From NCBI GenBank assembly GCA_963580455.1, contig OY756973.1, positions 146,001 through 210,000 on the forward strand: a DNA stretch of 64,000 nt. Direction: 5' to 3'. The position numbers and the translations under genes are program-made. Below, one piece after another: positions 56,551 through 64,000 of this stretch. This DNA is from Euonymus europaeus. Its lineage: Eukaryota; Streptophyta; Magnoliopsida; Celastrales; Celastraceae. Under the pieces are notes generated by a model that was given only the letters and a program-made list of their open reading frames with translations, was not told the origin of the DNA and made no database searches. Positions within the stretch are counted from its first letter, which is position 1. Each line of letters opens with the position of its first letter.

Positions 56551-57430
56551 TTCATTCCTAGCCTTCCTCCTTTCGCTTTCCTGCCGCCCCTATCTATCTC
56601 TGGCTTAATACGGGATCGGGCGAGAACTATAGCTATAAATAAGTAGTAGAGTAGCAACGAAGGCTCATGCTCTATGGCTGCTTGAATATGGTTACCTTCT
56701 CTTCTAAAGTAAAGCTAAGGAATGCCCTATTTTATGAAGGCTTCGGATCTCATATCGATTTGAAAGTGAAAGACCCATTGGCCGTCTATACGCCATCTTA
56801 GCCCTCTCGTTGACCTCCTGATTCTACCACCCTCTCCTTTCAGTCGAGTCTATAGAAGAACCTCTCCGAGCACATAGAATGACCTGTTAAAGGAGACTGC
56901 TTAGTGACTTGGACAACCCGTCTCTTGCAAGAAGAGGGGGTTACAGAAGTAGGCAAAGAAGAGTAGCAGTCCTTCTTTCCTTCGACTGGAGATTTGCTTG
57001 GTAGTTCAGAGTAACCGAGGAGAGGTTGAGAAGAAGACAATGAATGGAATGGTCCGGCAGTCGATATAGAATATCTTAGTGAAGCTAGTCCATTAATTAG
57101 ATCACCTGTGCGTCCCTTCTCGTCTGGAAAGACGTAGCCGTGGGCGAGTCACATTATAGTATAGGAAGATTTCGGTATTGCATTTCAAATATTCTACTGA
57201 TGAGATTTGCGTCGCCTACTTGCTGACATGACAATTAGGATCTTTCAGTGCTCGCCTTTTGAAAAAGTCACCGGGGCTGCCGGTTCAAAATCTCGCGTGA
57301 GTGAAAAGCTTCAATATGAAGGTGGGAGAGGAACGAAGTAGCTCTTTTCACTTTTTTTTCTTTTTACAGGGATATCCTTTCCAGCACTATTAGACACAAG
57401 AACAGACAGCACTTCCCTTATTACGTCTGA
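56551..57430. other. spacer between Rep-like fragment and next open frames
   Basis: No gene was recognised. One copy of the dispersed GAACGAAGTAGCTC word lies at 57331-57344. Confidence 0.5.
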
Positions 57431-58172
57431 ATGCGGTTCCATGCTTACACTGATTATAAGGTTTTCTTGTCAGGTTCTTACCTACCTCTTACTTACTGGC
57501 GAGGAAGCAGCACAGATGCAACCCGGGGATTATCCCCCACTACTGACTCTAAGACTTCTCTCCCAAGATCAAGCTCAGTTGCTATTTCTTCAAAACAGGT
57601 CTCGTCCCCACCACAGAAATGTCTAAAGGCCGGCCAAAAGCTGTGACATTTATTGACTCGTCCATTGTACGACATGAATCAAGATCTAGCATTCCAAGTT
57701 CATCACCGTCCTCCTTTTCGAATTCCGAATCTCCCGTAACTTCCTTTTGTCTTCTACTTTTACTTTTGCAGCGAAGTGAGACTACCCAGTATGGCTCAAC
57801 TGTCCGTCCATCCGATATTAGTGATACCCAGAATCAAGGATTTTGTTCTTTTGATTCGCTCAACCTGGCCTCGAGATGGGACGAAAGGTTCATTCTCTGA
57901 CACTGGATATAAAAAAAAAAGAAAAGAACTATCATATCACGATCGACGATCCACAACTCTTAGCGAAGCTGCTAATGGACGGCATCCGTCTGAATTTGAA
58001 CACGCGAAGCTACCAACATTGGATCCATCCTAGCCTCAGCTCAATCCACTCAAACCTCTGGGGATACTCATGTCCAGGGATCCTATCTGAACCGGCTTTC
58101 TACACCACCTCGACGTTCAAGGAACGAGTGGAAGACTTGGAGCGAGAGGGTAAGGGTGGACGAACGAAGTGA
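57431..58172 (+). other. cluster of overlapping unrecognised open frames
   Basis: Four plus-strand frames overlap: 57431-57646, 57619-57900, 57776-58033 and 57876-58172. The last (98 codons, ATG at 57876) begins with a lysine-rich, beta-strand-like segment and then a leucine-rich segment, and looks the most protein-like. 57619-57900 is serine-rich. The serial overlap is what a single gene broken by frameshifts would give, but I recognise no family and cannot exclude chance. The frame ends in a stretch holding a variant of the dispersed word, GAACGAAGTGACTC (58162-58175). Confidence 0.2.
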
Positions 58173-58175
58173 CTC

Positions 58176-60258
58176 GACCTGGAGAAGCAAGCAAGACTCT
58201 TCTGAATGATAAAGCGGCTAGTTAAGCACCCAGGGAAGCAAGCAAGAAAGCATTCCAGCGAAGCTAAGCAGGAAGAAAGGGGCGTTAGGGCGAAAGGGCG
58301 GGAAGAAGATAGGCCTCAGGATGGAATCCCCCTCGTGCACATAAGCTTGACGTTATATATTTTATATAATGATATAAAAATGGAGCCTCTTTCAGGTTCA
58401 GTTCCTGAGGTAGTTCCCTTTCGTGCCCTTTGGCTATGAATTAAAGCTTTAAAGAATAAGACGATTAGCTGATTCTAGACTCTCAGGAAAGAAAGAAATA
58501 GAACGGGAAGCTCAGAGGGAATGCTTTGTTAGCACCCCAAGGCTTCTGGCTGATCGGGTCTCACTGGAGAGTTTTTACTTCGAGGGAGGCAAAAGGCGCA
58601 ATGAAAGAGTCAGAAAAAGATGTGAACATGAAGACAGAGGTTACCCTACCAGGAAAGGATGTTCGCTCATTTAAAGAAGAGAGGTTCGAATCCAACTCGT
58701 GACAAAGGGAAAACTAAGAATTAGCGCAAATTGATATGAAAAAATAGAGCAGCAGTTTGAGATGAAAAAAGCGGAGAATCAGATCAAAGAGAAAAATACA
58801 CACGAAAGAGAAAAAAAAAGTCAGACTACGACACTATTTACATAGGATAGCAGCGGTAAAGACCTGCTAAGATAGGAATTGAACTAAGATGGACGTATTT
58901 TCATCATCTTGGTCCCTCGATTGATAAATTTAAATTTATAAGCAAGAATTGAGAAGCCTAACGAGCTTTTCAATTTCAAGTGAAATTAGTCCGAAGAGCT
59001 AGTCATCCTTAAGCGACCAGCGCTATTAAGCCTTTCAGATCAGAATGGAGCTGCTTACGAGAGAGATTAAGCGAAAGGCTTCCTTCAAAGAAAAAGGACA
59101 CTCTTCGGGAGCTTTCTGCAAGGTGAATGTCCTCGGACATAGTCTAGTAATTTCCCTATATCTTTAGGAAGAAAGTTAGCAATTGAATCAGAATAAGCTC
59201 TTCGCGAATAAGCTCGCACCTTTCTACCTGCTCCTCTCTTCCTGTTAGAAAGCCTTAGTAGCCGGAGTCTTGATCCAGGTCCCCGTTAGGGTCTTCGATG
59301 GTAGTTCGTTTGGCTCGTGCTGGTAGATTGGGCTCGGTGCTTGGCTTTCCTTTGGGTGGGCATAAGGATCTCGCTTCTGGCCCTTAGTTCGACCGCAGGG
59401 CAGGAGTCTGGCAGGCGCTTCTGTCCTTCTGTCATTGCACGCGTAACGAAAGATCGTAGATCAGTTGGTCGAGAAGAGAAGGTTTCTATTGCCGAGTGGG
59501 GTGGTTCAAACTACCTCGTATGTATGAAGAAAGCAATGAAAGCAGCCTCGAAGGAACCGAACCCAGGCAGAATAGATCTAAACCAATCAGAGGTCCTTGG
59601 CCCATCAGGGATCGGGACAGCAGTGTAATTCCTCATCTCTAAGTAATTGGTTGGAGTAGGTGAGGAGGTCCTTCTCTAATTTCATGAGGAAGTCCGAGTC
59701 TTTTTGAGTAAGGGCCCGCAGGATGCCCTCTAGCCGGGCTAAGGTTCGGCGCTTGTTGTGAAAGATCGAAAACAGCCTTATTCCAATCCCGCTACTGTTA
59801 AAGCTGAGAGAAGTTATGGAATGGCCACTTGAACGCTTTCAGATATTGTGGAACTGATCATGGTTTAGCCAAGCAGCTTGATAGCGAAAGGGTCTATTCT
59901 GACGGCAATTAGAAATTGAATCAGCAGAGTCAATGAGAATCGGACTGCGATCCGAATGTGTTCTAGGCAGAACCACAACACGCGCTTCAGGAAATTTGAG
60001 GTCGGCATTCGAAACAGGGTTGGTGTGGCCGGATGTGAAGTGGAATTATTCAACTTAGCGCTCGCGCGGAGTGACGTTCATCGTGTAAATGGAGATAAGG
60101 GGCTCGTAGGTACGTACGGGACTTATTACCACCCCCTGAAGGCCCCTTTCTAGCACTCTTCCTTAATGCCTCTTTGTTGGCTTTATTGATATTGTGAGTC
60201 GAGCTCTTGCTATTGCATTTGGTCTCTTTCATCTGTTGAATTTTAAACTTTCAGGTCA
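58176..60258. other. spacer, no recognisable gene
   Basis: No known gene was recognised. 58347-58380 is an AT-rich TATATTTTATATAATGATAT patch. The open frame 59317-59628 (103 codons) has a hydrophobic N-terminus that could span a membrane, but has no known motif. Confidence 0.45.
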
Positions 60259-60810
60259 TTGACTCAGACCAGGCAAGCATCCCATTCTACCAGCTTGAAT
60301 CAATACTTCACGTCTAATAGATCGCTTCTTTCTTACATCGCGCTAGTCTCGTTCTTGAGTGGGGGGTTGCGGCATATATTGGGTTCGACTCCCATAGCCC
60401 CGATGTGGCGAAGCCCCGATTGGGCCGAAATGATACGCCATGCCCAAAAACAACCTGTGAACGAATCAAAACCTATGAATGTGAACGAACCTAGAATCAA
60501 TGAGACAAGGAAGATGAATCCATCAGTTAAGTCAACCCAAAAGAATAAATCCCCAAAAGATTACAACCTGAAACCTTACTTATTGGATACCTTGGATCAC
60601 GCAGAGAGAGGGGAAAGTCTTACTCGAGAAGAGATTGTATGGAGAATACAGAGTCTCTTTCTTTGCCGTTGTATTATTATTGCCCGAGAGAATCACAAAG
60701 AAGCCGAAGGTTATCACTACCATATAGGCGTTCTGAACGAATCCGCGAGAAAGAATACGCTTACTAGGGAAGTGAGGAGGACATTCCCGGATTTCATTCC
60801 ATCTTTCTGA
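60259..60810 (+). CDS. Rep-like HUH endonuclease N-terminal domain (CRESS-DNA type)
   Basis: A 183-codon open frame. It opens at TTG, and the first ATG is at 60406 (134 residues). Residues 1-90 show a hydrophobic patch and then an asparagine- and proline-rich stretch unlike Rep. From about residue 95 the layout matches the N-terminal nuclease domain of rolling-circle Rep proteins: a K-P-Y-L-L-D-T-L-D-H segment (residues 105-114) at the place of motif I, helix-like L-T-R-E-E-I, a beta-strand C-I-I-I-A-R-E-N-H, then motif II Y-H-Y-H-I-G-V (residues 152-158) with both metal-binding histidines, and an F-P-D-F landmark near residue 176. The frame ends before motif III, so the catalytic tyrosine and the helicase are absent. 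The intact frame could reflect recent capture or chance survival. Known Rep proteins nick and join DNA at a replication origin. This truncated form should not. Confidence 0.6.
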   Translation: MTQTRQASHSTSLNQYFTSNRSLLSYIALVSFLSGGLRHILGSTPIAPMWRSPDWAEMIRHAQKQPVNESKPMNVNEPRINETRKMNPSVKSTQKNKSPKDYNLKPYLLDTLDHAERGESLTREEIVWRIQSLFLCRCIIIARENHKEAEGYHYHIGVLNESARKNTLTREVRRTFPDFIPSF

Positions 60811-63800
60811 ATATGAATAACCGTTCTTTAGTTGATCGAGAAACCTACGGCCTTCTCTGTAATTCCGCTTTGGCCTTCTCGCTCCTGGCCTGACTTCCAT
60901 TCTGGCTTAGACCTTCGAACTTACGCCACTGATTGAACGGATTAGACTTCTTTAGCAGAATCGGATATAGACGTCTTCAGCTCCTCAACAGCCGGGGCTA
61001 ACCGCTCAGAAAGAAAGCCAGGCTTCGAAGTCATGAAGGGCTGGAGCAAGTAACGAGCTGGTAGCTGCGGCTTGAGCTAGGGTAAGTCCTACTAGTCAAT
61101 CAGTCTGCAGCTCTCCTCACTCGGTCTGTAGCTGCGCTGCTCTACCAAGCATTGAGCTAAGGACCTTCAGTCCCAATCCGGGTTCCGTAACAAATAGTCT
61201 TTCGCTTCCTTATCAGCTCTGTTAGCTCAAATCGGGCGTTAAAACAGCTTGTTAGAACATCGTCTGTTCCTATCGTCCGCTTTCCCTAAGAGCTAGCAGG
61301 CGAAGCTATGAGCTTAGGGTAGTTACCCGTCTTTTTCGGAGTAACGCCTGCTTTTAGGTTAGATATTCCTTTTGCTTTTAATGCAGCTAAACCCCAAAGC
61401 GAAGGTTGCTAGTACTGTGACCTAATACAATCCTTTAGTCCTTCCACTGCTCTTATTAACAACACGGAATGTTCCCTATCCAGTTCTTGATCTTCCTCAG
61501 AGCTCAAGTTCTAAGTGTTCTGTCCATCTCCTCTCTTACTAGGAAGTAAGTCGTTTCGAGCAAGTAAGTAGGTATCTGCTGAAGGGGTCAAGTAGTAAGT
61601 ATTTTGTATCTATGGCTTTAGCTCTAGCGAAGGTCTTTAGCAAGTAAGAAACTCCTCTTCTCTCTGACTCCCTTGCCTTGAACTTCTCTTCCTTCGCCTA
61701 GCAATCCATAGGTAGCTATGGATCCGTGCATAGTCCTTTCACAAGGTAGCTATCGGCGAAGTTGGCTAGTAGTTATTAGCTAGCTGCTAGGAAGCTCCCT
61801 TTCTCTCCCTTCTGATATCTCCCGGTGTTGTCACCCCTTTTTTAAAGGGAAGTAAGGTTGTATGGCTCTTCAAATTGCTCTCACTAAGGCTTATGACCAG
61901 ATTGAGTCAGTGCCTCTTTGCAGCAAGTAACCATTTGTTAGCTGCAGCTAAGTGCCGAAGGGCTAAGGCAAGTACCTAATCCAAGAAGTCAGCTAAGCTA
62001 GGTATCCAAGTCCGTTGAATCGAGTAAGTGGGTAGCTCCGTCTGCTGCAGTTTCCGGGTTCCTTTGTTATCTATTAGTGTGAGCTGCAAGCTACCGGTAT
62101 CTAGTTCTCAAGTCAGGCTGCCGTTACTTTTTGTATTTCCGCTCTTCTAGCTGAAATCGTGAGTTTAGCCCCCGTTTAAAGATCCTCAGTAAGGACGCTG
62201 AAAGCATCAGTACGTAACTTGTTTTACCCTCCTCTGGTCTTCAGCCAATTCCGGTTCTTGAGTTGCAGGTCCGTTCAATCCGTTGGTAGCTGCGGCTGCT
62301 GAAGGTGGCTCCCCGAGTTCTTTCTCAAGTACCTAATCCAACCCTTCTATCTTCTTTCTTCTATTGATTGATAGCGAGTCTTTCATTCCTTGCTCAAGTA
62401 AGTGAGGACAAGCCCCTTTCGTTTATCCGGATCTGCCTATCCGGGGACTTCTCCCTCTTCTGGTAAACAATCTCTTATGTACTCAGATGGGCCGCTCTAC
62501 TCCTTCTATGTATGCCTATTTCCCTCGGGTTTCTGCTTAATTAAATGGAAAGAAGAAACCTTTTATCATCCCGATCGGGCTATCCTATGTATTTTTGGGC
62601 TAATTCTTGTGAAAGCAGCAAATCCTTCTCTAAGTATGGAAGCAGTTAGTTAAGGCCTACCATCCGATAGTTCTTTCGTTACGTTACGCCGACAAGCTAA
62701 TCTTCCTTTCAACTTGACTAAGCGCTTTAAGTGCGGTAAAGATTCATCTTCTCCGATCAACTCATAGCAGTAGGATCCAAAGGAGGAAGCCCTTGAGCGT
62801 AGGAAAGCATTTTTGCATGTTATAAGTAGAAGAGATCCGGTACTTTTCCTACTCCCTCTGTTAAGCAATCGGGAGTGAAACCTAAGGACTGGACTAAGCA
62901 CTCTTTTAAGGTAAGAAGGGTGTTCCGTCTTCTTTCTGTAAGGAAAGCAACTCTTTTCTTTGCCGCTTGAGTTCTTACATCTGATTCGGATGTGGAATTC
63001 GGAATATAAAGCACTAATCAAAGGGAATTCTCCGTAAAACGAAGAACTGATTCTATTGAACCTTCTTCCACCTGCATTTACAAGAGAGATTCGGATTAGG
63101 ATGCTAAGTTACCTGGTTCTATTTTGAGAAAGGTCCAAGGGAGGAAAGGAAGTTCATTATGAAACTCGAGCGGCTTAGAGCTCAAAGCGTAGAGGTAATT
63201 CCTTCTCTTCTCTTTATAGAAAGATCATAATCGAAGACAGATCGATCGTAGCTACGAGAATAGAATAAAGGTATGCCGGTTGATAGATGTAGTTCCTTCT
63301 ACTTTTTTTACCGATCTACTTTTTTTACCGAATTTACTTGTTGTTTACTTTCGGTCGTGGTACTTTGAGTTGGTCTTCTGTGTACCCAGAGAAAGGGTCA
63401 GATCTAATTAGCTCTGGTTCAAGGAGCCTAGCCTTCTTTCGTAGCCAAGGGATTGCACTCTCCTTCTGAGATGTAGAGAAAGGGCTGGTATAGAATCCGA
63501 TCTTTCTCTTTGAAAGAATCCGGTGCTAGTCTTTACTGCTCTCCTCCCTCCCTAGCTACTTTCATACCAGTCAATCTCACATCAGGAAGAGCCTTTTTTT
63601 CTTCTGTGATCAGCAAGAAGAATCCATTGTTGGAGTTGTAGGAATAGGCGATGCTAGAATGGCTCTTTCTTTAAGGGCTAGTAGAAGGATCCAACACTCG
63701 GTGAAAGAAGCAAAGTAACGATCAGAATCAAAAGGAAGTTCGCCGGGCCTGTCTTTTGATAGCAGAAGTGCTGCTTCGAATCCAGCTCGTGAGGAGCTGA

Positions 63801-64000
63801 ACTAAGTTGCTTTTATGGGAAACAACTATAGGCATGAGTAGCTGAATGGGATTCGTTAGTTAGCTTAGATCTAGTCCTGGTTGGTCCTCTATTACGTATT
63901 GAATGAAATATGGGTCTCTTAAGGTCGTTGTATTCGCTATTCATAGAAGAAAGCCCTATCCCCGCATCCATTGTTAATAGCAGCCCAGTCCGGAGTAGGG
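60811..64000. other. spacer, no recognisable gene
   Basis: From 61000 to 62400 the DNA is rich in CTAGCT, AAGTAAGT and GCTGC words, and CAAGTACCTAATCCAA recurs at 61969-61984 and 62326-62341, again giving a diverged duplication mosaic. The minus-strand open frame 62650-63021 (123 codons, TTG start, arginine- and lysine-rich) has no recognised motif. A CATAAGAGA match lies on the minus strand at 62471-62479 without an AT-rich upstream box. Confidence 0.5.
63298..63331 (+). repeat. 17-bp perfect tandem duplication
   Basis: TCTACTTTTTTTACCGA is present twice back to back (63298-63314 and 63315-63331). It is a recent slippage event at a T-run. Confidence 0.95.

Noticed and set aside
58680..58705. 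GGTTCGAATCC, a T-arm-like word
   Set aside because: The flanking bases do not pair to form a T stem and no cloverleaf can be drawn upstream.
60360..60400. TGGGTTCGACTCCCA, a good T-arm-like hairpin
   Set aside because: It lies inside the Rep-like open frame, with no anticodon or D-arm in the 70 bases upstream.

Overview
The window looks like non-genic DNA from a large seed-plant (probably angiosperm) mitochondrial genome. The GC content is in the low to mid 40s by eye. There is no bacterial-style gene packing, and short repeats and duplicated scraps occur throughout. There are decayed nuclear-type LTR retrotransposons of both superfamilies, a short but clear piece of mitochondrial atp1, and three matches to the plant mitochondrial CATAAGAGA promoter core. 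I found no intact respiratory-chain, ribosomal-protein, cytochrome c maturation, rRNA or tRNA gene. Most open frames are short, many begin only at TTG, and they match no family I recognise.

Layout. 1-5166 is anonymous spacer. 5167-6358 is the 3' part of a Ty1/copia pol (reverse transcriptase, then RNase H), with many stops. 8311-8451 (minus) is an atp1 fragment that ends within a few bases of the start of a Ty3/gypsy pol at about 8447. That element runs to 11354 with reverse transcriptase, a double RNase H of the Tat type and an integrase. It is broken by four frameshifts and one stop, yet its recognisable catalytic residues are present. 11355-24400 is spacer with small direct repeats and a possible 5S rRNA scrap near 13971. 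24400-26220 is a mosaic of diverged short duplications. 26226-26381 is an AT-rich 51-codon open frame. 26927-27007 is a 38-bp direct repeat. 27008-35880 is spacer. 35880-36860 is a block with four strong hairpins. 36861-46400 is spacer with small repeats and one promoter-like site. 46400-48500 has foreign-looking composition. 49560-51250 holds scraps of coding-like reading frames. 51440-51650 is a second Ty3/gypsy RNase H scrap.

The most interesting material is between 56 and 61 kb. Two separate open frames, at 56125-56310 and about 60550-60800 (both plus strand), resemble successive and overlapping parts of the N-terminal HUH nuclease domain of rolling-circle Rep proteins of the CRESS-DNA (geminivirus-like) type. 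One keeps the HYH metal-binding motif. The other covers the region around motif III, where the catalytic tyrosine appears to be lost. They look like two independent relics of a Rep-bearing virus or plasmid captured by the mitochondrial genome.

Nothing here forms an operon or working pathway. The window is best read as a record of sequence capture (nuclear retroelements, Rep replicons, duplicated mitochondrial gene pieces) followed by recombination and decay. All family assignments come from reading translated sequence by eye, without database searches.
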